Positions 1 through 9,382 of a stretch of DNA of 61,591 nucleotides are shown one piece after another. Positions within the stretch are counted from its first letter, which is position 1; each line of letters starts with the position of its first letter. Made by a program: the position numbers and the translations under genes. The stretch lies in assembly GCF_030063195.1 (NCBI RefSeq), contig NZ_JASISS010000021.1, positions 1-61,591 on the forward strand, read 5' to 3'. This DNA is from Cryobacterium sp. PH31-AA6. GTDB taxonomy: Bacteria > Actinomycetota > Actinomycetes > Actinomycetales > Microbacteriaceae. Below the pieces are notes generated by a model. The model was not told the DNA's origin. It saw nothing but the letters and a program-made list of their open reading frames with translations, and did not search any database.

Positions 1-57
1 GATGTCGAGGGAAAAACGCGGACGTGAACTGGAGCTGGTTCGTGTCGCTGTGTGTGA

Positions 58-504
58 TCAGATTCGGCTGATGGATAGCGCGGTCAGAGAGGGTGGCCTG
101 GCGGGCGGCAGAATTTGTGCCGATGAGCCATCGGCATGGGGTGCGCTCTCGAGGTCCATGACACGGGCCGGGGTCGCGTGCGTCGTCGCTGCCACAGAGA
201 GCGTGGCCAAGCTTCCGGTGCAGGCAGAGCCCAGAGTGCATCCGACTGGGCACGTTTCGCCGAAGTCTGGTTCAAATGGTGCGTCAGCGCGATCAGCAGA
301 GATAATCGACCCGGAAGGCGAGACCTCCAGTGAATCTGCCGACGTCGTGTTGGCCGTCAGCTCGGAATGGTGCGCAGTGCCCGCGGGACTCAACATTGTG
401 GCGTGAGCACCCGCCAACCCGCTGAGCACGATGGCGAACGCCAGCGCGACAAAGAGCAGCAGGGTGGCGGCGAGCGGGCGACAGGACGAGTTAGTCGCTC
501 TCAT
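58..504 (-). CDS. Small membrane or secreted Cys-containing protein, DUF6153-like
   Basis: A 148-residue protein. I chose the ATG at 504 because GAGAGGGG lies six bases upstream; a longer frame to 735 has no such support and would run across the csoR promoter. Residues about 11-33 form one hydrophobic segment (signal peptide or anchor). Beyond it are a His pair (HH at 45-46) and a CPVGC motif near residue 85 with another Cys near 95. The architecture resembles the DUF6153 family of small actinobacterial exported proteins of unknown function. It is divergent from csoR, with the CsoR-type operator between them, so copper-linked expression is plausible. The family assignment is tentative. Confidence 0.6.
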   Translation of the reverse strand: MRATNSSCRPLAATLLLFVALAFAIVLSGLAGAHATMLSPAGTAHHSELTANTTSADSLEVSPSGSIISADRADAPFEPDFGETCPVGCTLGSACTGSLATLSVAATTHATPARVMDLESAPHADGSSAQILPPARPPSLTALSISRI

Positions 505-615
505 GCAGACCCCTCTCGCCTGAGTCGTACTTTCACGACTGTCGTGTGTTGAGTGTAGAGGGCGATCACTCCCCATTCCCTGAGAGGTGACCCCCAGGTG
601 AAACCAGCTGACCCT

Positions 616-632
616 GTACCATAGGGGGGTAT
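616..632. promoter_or_regulatory. CsoR-type operator upstream of csoR
   Basis: The 17-base sequence GTACCATAGGGGGGTAT lies 32 bases before the csoR start. It matches the outer TAC..GGGGTAT pattern of the better copy at 1025-1041, although its left arm is degenerate. It sits between divergent genes, so it could autoregulate csoR and control the gene ending at 58. Confidence 0.6.
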
Positions 633-664
633 GCGGCTTGAGAGATTCAATGGGAGAAAATGAA

Positions 665-994
665 ATGACAACCGTGAGCGAGACGTCGGTCGGTCCTGAC
701 GAGCACAGTGGCCCGCATGGGTACATCTCCAACAAGGACGACTATCTGAAGCGGCTGCGGCGCATCGAAGGCCAGGCGCGCGGGTTGCAGGGCATGGTTA
801 GTGACGACAAATACTGCATCGACATCCTCACCCAGGTGTCGGCCATGACAAGTGCCCTGCAGTCGGTTGCGCTCGGCCTGCTCAATGATCACCTCAGTCA
901 CTGCGTCGTTGAGGCCGCGGTCAAGGGTGGTTATGAAGCCGACGCCAAAATCCAGGAAGCATTCGACGCCATCAAGCGTCTCGTTCGCTCATAG
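665..994 (+). CDS. csoR: Copper-sensing repressor CsoR
   Basis: A 109-residue DUF156/CsoR-family repressor, the copper-responsive regulator of the adjacent chaperone and ATPase. In the CsoR fold the Cu(I) ligands are Cys-His-Cys; here they are Cys51, His76 and Cys80 (H-x3-C), so the copper site is complete. The helix with RLRRIEGQARGLQ is the usual DNA-binding and oligomerisation stretch. The ATG at 665 is preferred because GGGAGA lies about seven bases upstream; in-frame ATGs at 638 and 650 lack a good site. Operators lie upstream of this gene and of the next one. It contrasts with the second family member at 53639-53992, which lacks the His. Confidence 0.93.
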   Translation: MTTVSETSVGPDEHSGPHGYISNKDDYLKRLRRIEGQARGLQGMVSDDKYCIDILTQVSAMTSALQSVALGLLNDHLSHCVVEAAVKGGYEADAKIQEAFDAIKRLVRS

Positions 995-1024
995 CCGAAT
1001 GCGTTCTCCGCGCGCACCGTTTTA

Positions 1025-1041
1025 ATACCCCATAGGGGTAT
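1025..1041. promoter_or_regulatory. CsoR operator upstream of copZ-copA
   Basis: ATACCCCATAGGGGTAT is a 7+3+7 inverted repeat located 75 bases before the copZ-like start. This is the classical GC-tract palindrome bound by CsoR proteins. It is 17 bp long, one base longer than the eight related sites at 39-54 kb. Confidence 0.8.
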
Positions 1042-1116
1042 ACTCCAGGTAAGCCCGATCGGGCAGTTGAGAATAGACCTTGGGCACACCCCACGGGTCG
1101 AGAGGAAGTACATCTC

Positions 1117-1440
1117 ATGCACGGAACCACTCGCCAAGACCTGGGTCTGACCGACGCATCCTGCGCCTGCGGCACACACTCGCACACGACGGCCGTCAAC
1201 GCAGCCACACCGAACGAAGAATCGCCCAACACCTTCCAGGTGACCGGAATGACGTGTTCGCACTGCGTCGCAAGCGTGACCAAGGAGTTGGGCAAACTTG
1301 CCGGCCCCGAGAACGTGACCGTTTCCCTGGTGCCCGGCGGCGTCTCAGTCGTGACTGTGGCCGGCGCAACGCTCGATCGCTCGGCCGTTGCTGCGGCGAT
1401 TGACGAAGCGGGTTATGAATTGGTCGCTGAGACCCGATGA
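1117..1440 (+). CDS. copZ: CopZ-like copper chaperone (HMA domain) with Cys/His-rich N-terminus
   Basis: A 107-residue cytoplasmic metallochaperone. The C-terminal two thirds is a heavy-metal-associated domain with the Cu(I)-binding motif MTCSHC (Cys47, Cys50). It would pass copper to the ATPase encoded immediately downstream, whose ATG overlaps this stop as ATGA. The protein is longer than a bare CopZ (about 70 residues) because of an N-terminal extension with Cys16, Cys18, His21 and His23, a possible extra metal-binding tail. GAGAGGA lies upstream of the ATG. The CsoR operator at 1025-1041 implies copper-inducible expression. Confidence 0.88.
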   Translation: MHGTTRQDLGLTDASCACGTHSHTTAVNAATPNEESPNTFQVTGMTCSHCVASVTKELGKLAGPENVTVSLVPGGVSVVTVAGATLDRSAVAAAIDEAGYELVAETR

Positions 1441-3704
1441 CGGTCGAACGCGTCGACCTCCTCGTGGGTGGGATGACGTGTGCATCCTGCGCGACACGGA
1501 TTGAAAAGAAGCTCAACCGGATGCCGGGAGTCGAGGCATCCGTGAATTACGCGACCGAGAAGGCCAGCGTCTATCTGCCGGAGGGCACCTCTCTCGAACA
1601 GGCCATCGCCGTCATCGAGGACACCGGCTATTCGGCCGAGAGGCCGCACCCGCCCGAAACGGCGGTCATCGACGCGCCCAGCGAACAGGACCTGGAGGTG
1701 GCGGGCCTTCGGCGTCGCCTCATTCTGTCGATCATCCTGACCGTGCCCGTGGCGGCAATGTCGATGATCCCTCCGCTGCAATTCACCAACTGGCAGTGGC
1801 TTGCCCTCACCCTGGCTGCTCCGGTCGCGGTGTGGGGCGCATGGCCCTTCCACCGCGCCGCGTGGATCAACCTCCGGCACGGCGCCGCGACCATGGACAC
1901 ACTGATCAGCCTCGGCGTTCTCGCCGCCCTGGGATGGTCACTGTTCGCGCTCTTCTTCGGAACTGCCGGAATACCGGGCATGCGAATGACCTTCAGCCTC
2001 ACCGCTCACGCTGGGGGGGGAGCGAGCGAAATCTATCTCGAGGTCGCGTCCGCGGTCACCGTGTTCATCCTGGCCGGGCGGTACTTCGAGGCCCGCGCGA
2101 AGAAACAGTCCGGCGCAGCGCTCAAGGCGCTCCTCGAACTGGGTGCCAAGGAGACGGCAGTTCTCCGTGACGGCGTCGAGGTCATCGTGCCGACGGCCTC
2201 CCTCGTGGTCGGCGACCAGTTTGTCGTGCGCCCGGGCGAGAAGATCTCCACGGATGGTGTCGTCGTCGATGGCGCGTCGGCGATCGACGCGAGCATGCTC
2301 ACCGGCGAAGCGGTCCCGGTCGAGGTTGGGCCGGGCGACTCCGTGGTGGGTGCAACCCTCAACTCGGGCGGCCGACTCGTGATCCGGGCCACCCAGATCG
2401 GTGCGGACACCCAGCTGGCCCAACTCGGGCGCCTGGTCGAACAGGCCCAGACCGGTAAGGCCGACGTACAACGACTTGCCGACCGGGTCTCCGCGATCTT
2501 CGTTCCGATCGTGATCGGACTCTCCCTCGCGACCCTCGTCGTGTGGCTCCTGATCGGGGCCAGCCCCGTCGTCGCCTTCACGGCCGCCGTCGCGACCCTG
2601 ATCATCGCGTGCCCCTGCGCACTCGGACTGGCCACCCCGACGGCCCTGCTCGTCGGAACCGGCCGCGGCGCGCAGCTCGGCATCCTGATCAAGGGCCCGC
2701 AGGTCCTCGAATCCACACGCCGCGTCGACACCATCGTGCTCGACAAGACCGGTACCGTCACCACCGGGCGGATGACCCTGGTCGCCACCGTCCCGATGAC
2801 CGGACTCGACGAGCTGGAACTGCTCCGGTTCGCCGGATCGGCGGAGGCCGGCTCCGAACATCCGATCGCGAAGTCCATTGTCACCGGAGCGCGAGACCGG
2901 GTCGGACCACTCCCCGAAGCGGAGTCGTTCGCCTCGGCAGACGGACTCGGCGTCCAGGCCGTTGTCGACGGCCGCGCCGTCGTCGTCGGGCGGCCGCACT
3001 GGCTCACCGAACAGTGGGGCATCGCCTTCCCGCCCGAACTCGAGGCGGCGCTCGCCGCCAGCGAGACCAGGGGCGAGACCCCGGTCGCGGTGGCCTGGGA
3101 CGGAGAGGCTCGCGGCATCCTCGCGGTCGCAGACACCGTCAAGGACACCAGCACCGCGGCAATCGTGGAGTTCCGCCGCCTCGGCCTCACCCCGGTACTC
3201 CTGACCGGAGATAACGAGACCGTGGCTCGCAGCGTCGGCGCCGTGATCGGCATCGACGACGTGCGGGCAGGGGTGCTCCCCGCCGAAAAGGCCGAAGTGA
3301 TCCGCGCGCTGCAGGCAGAGGGCCGGGTCGTGGCGATGGTCGGCGACGGCGTGAACGACGCGGTCGCGCTCGCCACAGCCGACCTCGGCATCGCGATGGG
3401 CACCGGCACCGACGTCGCGATCGAGGCGAGTGACCTGACCCTGATTCGCAGTGACCTCATGGCGGCAGCGGATGCGATCCGATTGTCCCGGCGCACACTC
3501 GGCACGATCAAGGCGAACCTGTTCTGGGCGTTCGCCTATAACGTGGCCGCGATTCCGCTCGCCATGCTCGGACTGCTCAACCCCTTGATCGCCGGAGCCG
3601 CCATGGCGCTGTCATCGGTCTTCGTCGTGAGCAACAGCCTCCGTCTGCGCGGCTTCCGCGCACTGAAGGTCACCGAGCCGACCGCTTTTGTCGGGCGGTC
3701 GTGA
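1437..3704 (+). CDS. copA: Copper-exporting P1B-type ATPase CopA
   Basis: A 755-residue P-type ATPase that exports Cu(I) across the cytoplasmic membrane. It has one N-terminal HMA domain (MTCASC, Cys15/Cys18) and an actuator TGE loop. The transmembrane CPC motif at 392-394 defines the P1B-1 copper type. The phosphorylation motif DKTGT begins at 436, an SEHP nucleotide-domain motif follows, and GDGVND is near 636-641. Two transmembrane helices follow the hinge. Length is normal for actinobacterial CopA. It overlaps the chaperone stop by four bases and is very likely cotranscribed with it. Several long antisense frames over it are codon-bias shadows. Confidence 0.95.
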   Translation: MTVERVDLLVGGMTCASCATRIEKKLNRMPGVEASVNYATEKASVYLPEGTSLEQAIAVIEDTGYSAERPHPPETAVIDAPSEQDLEVAGLRRRLILSIILTVPVAAMSMIPPLQFTNWQWLALTLAAPVAVWGAWPFHRAAWINLRHGAATMDTLISLGVLAALGWSLFALFFGTAGIPGMRMTFSLTAHAGGGASEIYLEVASAVTVFILAGRYFEARAKKQSGAALKALLELGAKETAVLRDGVEVIVPTASLVVGDQFVVRPGEKISTDGVVVDGASAIDASMLTGEAVPVEVGPGDSVVGATLNSGGRLVIRATQIGADTQLAQLGRLVEQAQTGKADVQRLADRVSAIFVPIVIGLSLATLVVWLLIGASPVVAFTAAVATLIIACPCALGLATPTALLVGTGRGAQLGILIKGPQVLESTRRVDTIVLDKTGTVTTGRMTLVATVPMTGLDELELLRFAGSAEAGSEHPIAKSIVTGARDRVGPLPEAESFASADGLGVQAVVDGRAVVVGRPHWLTEQWGIAFPPELEAALAASETRGETPVAVAWDGEARGILAVADTVKDTSTAAIVEFRRLGLTPVLLTGDNETVARSVGAVIGIDDVRAGVLPAEKAEVIRALQAEGRVVAMVGDGVNDAVALATADLGIAMGTGTDVAIEASDLTLIRSDLMAAADAIRLSRRTLGTIKANLFWAFAYNVAAIPLAMLGLLNPLIAGAAMALSSVFVVSNSLRLRGFRALKVTEPTAFVGRS

Positions 3705-3744
3705 CAGGCACGACTCACTCGGTCGAAAGATAACCGAAAACACC

Positions 3745-3784
3745 GAAGAGATCGCTCGTGAGAATCCTCAGGAGCGATCTCTTC
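3745..3784 (+). terminator. Long hairpin after copA, probable terminator
   Basis: GAAGAGATCGCTC at 3745-3757 pairs perfectly with GAGCGATCTCTTC at 3772-3784. An inner four-pair stem (TGAG/CTCA) lies beyond one mismatch. Only a weak pyrimidine tract follows. It lies 40 bases after copA and 190 bases before the ANTAR genes, so an antitermination role is also conceivable. Confidence 0.6.
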
Positions 3785-3974
3785 TGTGTGGGGGCCGTGG
3801 AGTTGAATCGCGTCGTTCCCATCCGCCTGAGTGTGCGGATTCGGCGCCGACGCCCCCGGCGTGAATATCCGGGGGACCAGGGGCCTCCCAATCCGGACGT
3901 GGCGGAGTAGGTTCGGGATATGACGTGGACAGGTCGGAAAAGGAGAATTAGCAGGAATCGTGGGAGGGATTGCG

Positions 3975-4694
3975 ATGCCTGAACGTTTTGCGGTGGCCGA
4001 GGAAGAGTTGACCGCTTTGGCGGGAAATGAGTCACGCCTCTATGAGCCTTTTCTGGGGGTGCTGCCCGTGGACGGGCTGTCCATCTCGACGTTCGGTGAT
4101 TTTCTCCAGGCGGAAACAATTTCGGCAAGCAACGCCCAAGCGTTTCGACTGGACGAACTGCAATTCGATCTTGGTGAGGGCCCGTGTTGGGACGCACTTG
4201 AATCTGGGGTGCCGGTTCTTGAGCCGAATATCCGCGAACGGCCGAACCGGGTATGGCCGGCGTTCTCGGAGGCAATCATCGCCGATGACCTGGGTGCGCT
4301 TTTCGCTTTTCCCCTGTCACTGGGACCCTTACGCATCGGGGCGATCGACCTCTACACGAGTCGGCCCAGTCAGCTCAGCGATCTGAATATTCGGCGCACT
4401 TCAGACCTCGCGACCATCGTCAGCCGACTGGTGCTCTCTCGAGCGATCAGGCTGTCCCAGAGCGACAGTGAGGGCGAAGCCGACACTCGCAAACAATTTT
4501 CTCATCGTGAAGTGCATCAGGCCACCGGGATGGTGCTGTCCCAACTGGGAATTTCTGCCCTCGACGCCCGGCTGGTCATCCAGGGCCATGCCTTCGCCGT
4601 TGGCCGATCCATGCAGGAGATCTCAGAGGAGATCATCGACCGGCGATTGAGTTTCGCGGTAAAGGAAAACCGGATCGAGGGGTCTCATGATTGA
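3975..4694 (+). CDS. GAF-ANTAR domain transcription antitermination regulator
   Basis: A 239-residue soluble protein. Residues about 20-160 form a GAF sensor domain (the DLGEGPCWDAL stretch is typical of the actinobacterial GAF-ANTAR family). The C-terminal 60 residues form an ANTAR RNA-binding domain with the REVHQATGMVLSQLG signature. ANTAR proteins bind paired hairpins in mRNA and block terminators. I chose the ATG at 3975, which has GGGAGGG six bases upstream; a GTG at 3960 has none. It overlaps the next gene by eight bases, so the two paralogues are translationally coupled. The ligand is unknown. Confidence 0.85.
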   Translation: MPERFAVAEEELTALAGNESRLYEPFLGVLPVDGLSISTFGDFLQAETISASNAQAFRLDELQFDLGEGPCWDALESGVPVLEPNIRERPNRVWPAFSEAIIADDLGALFAFPLSLGPLRIGAIDLYTSRPSQLSDLNIRRTSDLATIVSRLVLSRAIRLSQSDSEGEADTRKQFSHREVHQATGMVLSQLGISALDARLVIQGHAFAVGRSMQEISEEIIDRRLSFAVKENRIEGSHD

Positions 4695-5400
4695 TGAAAC
4701 AAGAGAGGACCGTTTGATCGACACGTTCGCGACCCTCGCGGACACTCTTGTTGCCGGTTACGACGTCGTGGATCTCTTACAAACATTGGTGGAGAGTTGC
4801 GCCAGCCTCTTCGACATTGCGGCGGCCGGCATTCTCCTGGCCGACGAAGACGGCGAGCTCGAAGTCGTCGCCTCGACCAGCGAGGCCAGCCGGCTCGTTG
4901 AAGTGATGCAACTGAGCGCTCAGGCGGGCCCGTGCGTGGAGTGCTTCAGCACCGGATCCGTCGTCTCCCTGCCGGACGTGGAGGACAGCCCGCCCGCGTG
5001 GCAGCGGTTTCGGGATAGTGCGCGGGAGCAGGGGTTCGCTGCGGTCCATGCGATTCCGTTGCGGCTTCGTGAAACGACAATTGGCACCCTCAACCTGCTG
5101 TCCAATATCCCCGGCGCCCTGCGTACGCAGGATGTGCGGGCCGCCCAGGCGCTGGCCGATGTAGCCACGATCGGGATTCTGCAGGAACGCACAGTGCGAG
5201 AGAGCAATTCGGTGCGGGAACAACTGACGCTCGCGTTGAACTCCCGAGTCGTGATTGAGCAAGCCAAAGGAGTGCTAGCGCATACTCGCGGAGTCTCGAT
5301 GGAGGAAGCATTCGCGTTGATCAGGAATCATGCTCGCAGTAACCGCGTGATGTTGTCCGAAGTCGCCCAGGGCCTTGTCGACCAGACCCTCGTTATCTGA
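4687..5400 (+). CDS. GAF-ANTAR domain regulator, second copy
   Basis: A 237-residue paralogue of the preceding protein, with a GAF domain at about 15-165 and an ANTAR domain at the end (VIEQAKGVLA, then MEEAFALIRNHAR). The QAGPCVECF stretch corresponds to the equivalent Cys-containing loop in the first copy. Its start lies eight bases inside the upstream gene. Two sensors with related RNA-binding domains produced in fixed ratio suggest a heterodimer or a two-input regulator; that is inference. No kinase is adjacent. Confidence 0.85.
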   Translation: MIDETREDRLIDTFATLADTLVAGYDVVDLLQTLVESCASLFDIAAAGILLADEDGELEVVASTSEASRLVEVMQLSAQAGPCVECFSTGSVVSLPDVEDSPPAWQRFRDSAREQGFAAVHAIPLRLRETTIGTLNLLSNIPGALRTQDVRAAQALADVATIGILQERTVRESNSVREQLTLALNSRVVIEQAKGVLAHTRGVSMEEAFALIRNHARSNRVMLSEVAQGLVDQTLVI

Positions 5401-5434
5401 CGCACGACGCACGACGCACGTGGTGCAGGTCGAC

Positions 5435-6817
5435 TCAACCGGCGGCGATAGCGGCAAGGAGCAGATGGGCCACCTCGGGCCCCGTGATGTCGCTGTGGCC
5501 GGAGATCGCCGAATCTGCGCGCAGGTTGTAGACGCGTCCGCGGTGGAGCTGATAGCTGCCATCCGCGTCCAGGAGGTTGTCCCTCTCGGCCTCTGGAGTG
5601 AATTGCGCTCCGTTTCGTCCCATTCCTCCGAAACGGTCGTTCTCGTCGCCGAGTCCGGCCGAGTCGCTTCCTGAAATGAGGGAAGCCAGCGGATACGCCA
5701 CACCCACAGCCTTGTCGTTGCGAGTATGGGTGATGACGATCGGGCCATGCACCAGCCCGGCTGAGACCACTCGGCGGAAGGCTCCATTCCGGCCCTTCCC
5801 GTCGAAGTTCTCGGCGAAGCCGTTGTGCGAGAACGCGGCCTGGAGCAGGACGAGCGACCGTGGGGCGAGTGCGGACCCCTCGTTCGGTCCCGCCGTGGCT
5901 GCTGTCACCAGCCTGCCGCCGAAGCTGTGGCCGACGAGGTGGATCCGCACGGCCTGGTGGTCCTGTGCGATTTCGCGGAGCAGCGAATTGACGCCCCGTT
6001 GACCGACGGTGCCGGCGCGCTGCTTCATGGAATAGAAGGTGGCGTAGTTGAGGAGATTGCTCGCACCCGCCTTGATACCGCTCAGGAAATCTCCCAGGCC
6101 GGCCGCACTCCCGACATCGTCCGTGCCCAGTCGAGTGGCTCCGCCGATGGCGTCGAACCCGCTGGGTTCGGCCGCCGGTGGTTCGGCGTCGAGCTCCACC
6201 GGTTTCGCCAGTCGATCCATCAGCTCGGAGCCGGAAAGCGAGAAGAACGTGTCCGAGGCATCCTCCGCTTCACCCTCCTTCACCCCGTCGGGGAGGTCAC
6301 CCTCCCGGAGATCAGCCTCGGGGACAAGGGCCGCGCGAAGCAGGTCCGCGAATTCGCGCTGGGCTTTCGGGCTGTCCTCCAACCGTGGAATCAGGGCCTT
6401 GAGAGACTCAATCGACGGTGTCTGCAACGGGTCGTCGAGCAGCAGCTCCAGTTGCTCCAACTGCTGGAGAAGGGCGTCATCCGTGACGGAACTCGCCAGG
6501 CCGGCGGCGCCACTGGCGGTCAGCTTCAGGTCGGCGAACTTCTTGGAGGGCCAGAGCAGTCCGAGCACGGTGATGTTCTTCGGGGCGCCGGCGATCCGCC
6601 GCGCTTGCAGTTCCGTTCGGAGCTGTGAGAGGAGGCCCTCGTACAGCCCTCGCGCCTCGGCCATGTCGTTGTTCCAGCCGTGAGCGAGCACAAGGAGATC
6701 AGTCGTGTTCGAAGCCGCCAGGTGCTTCTTCAGGGCCGTGACCTCGTCTCGGTCGTGCACGTCGCCCGACTTCGTGAACTGCACCTCGAAGTACTCGAAC
6801 CCCGACTTCTCAACCAT
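5435..6817 (-). CDS. Alpha/beta-hydrolase-fold protein, third gene of a protease cassette
   Basis: About 460 residues with no signal peptide or membrane segment. An HGWNN oxyanion-type motif is near residue 46, and a nucleophile elbow GHSFGG is near residue 298; His/Asp candidates lie beyond. A long, acidic, low-complexity insert (about 155-250) separates the two. The ATG at 6817 has AAGGG seven bases upstream; a GTG at 6832 would overlap the protease stop as GTGA and is a fair alternative. Substrate unknown. It is the last gene of a three-gene unit with a subtilase and a small protein, so the hydrolase may act with, or be processed by, the protease. Confidence 0.7.
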   Translation of the reverse strand: MVEKSGFEYFEVQFTKSGDVHDRDEVTALKKHLAASNTTDLLVLAHGWNNDMAEARGLYEGLLSQLRTELQARRIAGAPKNITVLGLLWPSKKFADLKLTASGAAGLASSVTDDALLQQLEQLELLLDDPLQTPSIESLKALIPRLEDSPKAQREFADLLRAALVPEADLREGDLPDGVKEGEAEDASDTFFSLSGSELMDRLAKPVELDAEPPAAEPSGFDAIGGATRLGTDDVGSAAGLGDFLSGIKAGASNLLNYATFYSMKQRAGTVGQRGVNSLLREIAQDHQAVRIHLVGHSFGGRLVTAATAGPNEGSALAPRSLVLLQAAFSHNGFAENFDGKGRNGAFRRVVSAGLVHGPIVITHTRNDKAVGVAYPLASLISGSDSAGLGDENDRFGGMGRNGAQFTPEAERDNLLDADGSYQLHRGRVYNLRADSAISGHSDITGPEVAHLLLAAIAAG

Positions 6818-6828
6818 TACTTCACCCT

Positions 6829-8484
6829 TCACACGGATTGGATTGCACGCATCAGGTCGACAAGGCCGTGGCCCTGGAAGTTTCGGTCACGGTTCAGGTC
6901 GGTGGCCGTCGACAGGAAGATCTGCTTCACTTCGTCGGTTTTGCCGATGAACTCGTGCCGAACCGAGAGGAACGCGGCGATGACGCCAGACACGTGCGGA
7001 GCCGCCATGCTGGTGCCGCTGTCCTCGACATAGTCGCATTCCTGGGTATCAGCCGCCCTCAGTGCCACAGCCTTCGGCGCTCCTGCCGCACAGGACATGA
7101 TCTTCTCCCCGGGGGCCACCAGGTCAGGCTTGAGGCGGCCGTCGCCGGTCGGGCCCTTCGACGAGAAGTACGACACCCCGTACACGTGCGGCGCCTCCCG
7201 GTGCGTCGAGCCAACAGTGATCGCCCGCTCGGCATTTCCCGGGTCGTTGATCGTCAGGTCGAGACCCGCGGCGACGGCGCCCTTCGACAGGTCTCTGTTG
7301 TAGCCGTAGCCCGTGTTACCCGCCGCAACCACGACGACCACACCGGACCGCACGAGCAGGTCAACCTCAACACACAACGGACTCTGCCCGCAGGCGAACC
7401 ATTCGGGTTGGAACTCGTACCCCACACTGAGATTCACACCGTGGATCTGGATGTTCCTGCCGTACGCGTTCACGCGTTGAACCTCCTGAAGCGCGGCGAC
7501 GATGCGGCTGACGCGTCCGGTCCCCTTCTCATCCAGCACCTTGAGGCTGACAAGTTTGCACTTCGGGGCCATCCCGGTGATGGATGTGAGTTCCAGCGGT
7601 ACGTAGGTCGTCTCGCCCTCTTCGTCCCGACGCTTCGCCATCGCGTGGATGTGACCCACGATCGGGGTGCCGGTCGTCTTCGATGAGCCGCCGCTGCCGG
7701 CCGCGGGGGCGGACCCGCGGGTATAGCTGGCGCCCGCGATGATTCCGGCGACATGCGTACCGTGTCCGAAGTCGTCGACGAGAGCGGTGTCCTGGCCGCC
7801 GACGTCGTCCGTTGGGCCGGCACCGGTGAAGTCGTGATGACGCAGTGGCTGTTTCAGTGCGAGGTTCTCGTAGGTCTTGAAGTGCGGATGCCGGGCGTCG
7901 ATCCCGGAATCCACCACCGCCCAGACGATCCCCTCACCGAACGCAGAGAACGAAACGCGGGCAGCGTCCGCCTTCACCGTGCTGACCGACTTATTGGTGA
8001 GCTTCCGCACCTCAAAATCAGGCCAGATCCTAAAGATGGCTCCGCGCTGAACCCTTCTGGGCCCTTCGCGAGGATGCCCGCGGTCGAGCCTCGCCAGCGT
8101 GCTGACGACCTGCGGCTCAAGCTGCGCCACCACATACTGATTGCCAACCGGACTGACCGGGTCGATTCCCTGCTGGGCCTTGTCCACGCCAGCCTGCTTG
8201 ATAGCAGTGTCGATCAGCCTGACCACCTGGTCACGAGCCTCCTCGCGGCCATCGGGATATTCGAGATTGAGGTCGATCATCACGTCGAGGATGGGTGGGC
8301 GGTAGCCCTGCTCGGTGCGAGCCGCTTCCAACTCCCGCTTGATCACCTGCAACAGCGGTATCGCGATGGTGGTGCTGTCGAGCACCTCGGGCGTGAACCG
8401 CACCCCGCTCGTCGCGTCGGAGTCCGGCAGCGGGCCGGCGGCCTCCTCGTTCGCGGACCCGCTCGGCACTTCGGCGCCGCTCAC
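6829..8484 (-). CDS. S8 (subtilisin-family) serine peptidase, apparently cytosolic
   Basis: A 551-residue protein from the GTG at 8484. The catalytic triad is intact: Asp192 (VVDSGID), His241 (DFGHGTHVAG) and Ser492 (GTSMAAPH), with the oxyanion Asn in VVAAGN near 390. Residues about 60-180 form an N-terminal domain that could be a propeptide-like fold. No signal peptide or cell-wall anchor is visible, unusual for a subtilase. Its GTG overlaps the upstream small gene's stop as GTGA, so translation is coupled. A longer frame to 8538 would lie inside the small gene. Role unknown. Confidence 0.85.
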   Translation of the reverse strand: MSGAEVPSGSANEEAAGPLPDSDATSGVRFTPEVLDSTTIAIPLLQVIKRELEAARTEQGYRPPILDVMIDLNLEYPDGREEARDQVVRLIDTAIKQAGVDKAQQGIDPVSPVGNQYVVAQLEPQVVSTLARLDRGHPREGPRRVQRGAIFRIWPDFEVRKLTNKSVSTVKADAARVSFSAFGEGIVWAVVDSGIDARHPHFKTYENLALKQPLRHHDFTGAGPTDDVGGQDTALVDDFGHGTHVAGIIAGASYTRGSAPAAGSGGSSKTTGTPIVGHIHAMAKRRDEEGETTYVPLELTSITGMAPKCKLVSLKVLDEKGTGRVSRIVAALQEVQRVNAYGRNIQIHGVNLSVGYEFQPEWFACGQSPLCVEVDLLVRSGVVVVVAAGNTGYGYNRDLSKGAVAAGLDLTINDPGNAERAITVGSTHREAPHVYGVSYFSSKGPTGDGRLKPDLVAPGEKIMSCAAGAPKAVALRAADTQECDYVEDSGTSMAAPHVSGVIAAFLSVRHEFIGKTDEVKQIFLSTATDLNRDRNFQGHGLVDLMRAIQSV

Positions 8485-8792
8485 GGCGCACCCCGCACGA
8501 ACCCCAGGACGCGGGCCGCAGCAAACGCCACTCCACACGCGGTCAACGTTGCGCCCGTGGCAGTGGTCTGAACCTCGACCTTGCCCATGGCAGTGAATCT
8601 AAGCCAGCTGGTGTGGTCGCGCAAGGTCACGGTGGGCGGGTTCACCTGCGCGTCACCGATGGGCTGACCGAAACCGGGACGGTACGCTCGTTTTGAGGGC
8701 AGCGGCGTGAGGCTGGGCCGCAACGCTGATTGGAACCCCGGATGAATCTCGTCACGATCCGCACCCTCGTTCAGCACTACGAGCACATCCAT
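8481..8792 (-). CDS. Small protein of unknown function, first gene of the protease cassette
   Basis: A 103-residue protein from the ATG at 8792; the Shine-Dalgarno is weak and the frame stays open further upstream without a good start. I do not recognise a family. The N-terminal half is charged and proline-containing. The last 35 residues are Ala/Gly/Val-rich and hydrophobic, possibly one membrane-associated helix. Its stop overlaps the GTG of the subtilase (GTGA), the strongest argument that it is real. Being cotranslated with a protease, it could be a chaperone, inhibitor, adaptor or substrate. Confidence 0.5.
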   Translation of the reverse strand: MDVLVVLNEGADRDEIHPGFQSALRPSLTPLPSKRAYRPGFGQPIGDAQVNPPTVTLRDHTSWLRFTAMGKVEVQTTATGATLTACGVAFAAARVLGFVRGAP

Positions 8793-8857
8793 ACCGCCGT
8801 CGGAATCAGCGGAAACCTGCTCTTCGTCGTGGGCAGTCTCCGGGTTCGCGTCGAGGT

Positions 8858-9268
8858 CTAGCCGATGGCCTTCTTCAACAGTGCGACCAGGTTCTTCTGG
8901 TCGGCGGCGGTGAGCTTGGTCACGGCAAAAGAGGTCGGCCAGAGGTTGCCCTCGTCAAGGTTGGCATCCGGCTGAAAACCGATCGTGGCGTAGCGCACCT
9001 TGAATTTGGCGGAGCTCTGGAAGAACACAACAACCTTCCCGTCAGCGTTCGCGTACGCAGGCATGCCGTACCACGTCTTCGCCGCCAAGGTCGTGTGCCT
9101 CTTGACCAGCTGGTGCAGGGTCTCGGCGAGCTCCGTGTCAGTGCCCGACATTTCGGCAATGGCAGCGAGGCAGGCTTCTTCCAGATCGGCGCCCGCCTTT
9201 GCTGCTTTTGCTTCGGCGGCCGCGGCCTTCATCGCAGCCTTTTCCTCTTTGCTGAACGTGTCGCTCAT
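8858..9268 (-). CDS. DUF1801-type protein
   Basis: A 136-residue soluble protein. An Ala/Lys-rich N-terminal helix (1-30) precedes a compact domain with the KTWYGMPAYANADGKVVVFFQ and FKVRYATIGF stretches typical of the DUF1801/YdhG-like fold. Biochemical role is unsettled in this family. It lies 65 bases upstream of the small protein gene on the same strand, so cotranscription with the protease cassette is possible. GGGGCAACCC precedes the ATG, a modest ribosome site. Confidence 0.7.
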   Translation of the reverse strand: MSDTFSKEEKAAMKAAAAEAKAAKAGADLEEACLAAIAEMSGTDTELAETLHQLVKRHTTLAAKTWYGMPAYANADGKVVVFFQSSAKFKVRYATIGFQPDANLDEGNLWPTSFAVTKLTAADQKNLVALLKKAIG

Positions 9269-9382
9269 GGGTTGCCCCTTTCAGTGGTCCACCACGGCCT
9301 CCACTCTAGGCGGATCCATCTCGACAGAGCGTGCTCCACGCACACGTGCACTGCGGAATGGACCTCTTGGTCACGGCTCGGC

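Noticed and set aside
2..406. Forward frame over the first reverse gene
   Set aside because: Mirror of the gene at 58-504; no start signal and no recognisable protein.
2033..3511. 492-codon reverse frame opposite copA, and a 353-codon one beside it
   Set aside because: Composition is the Arg/Ser/Pro-rich kind produced by the third-codon GC of the opposite gene; no domain or ribosome site, and copA is certain.
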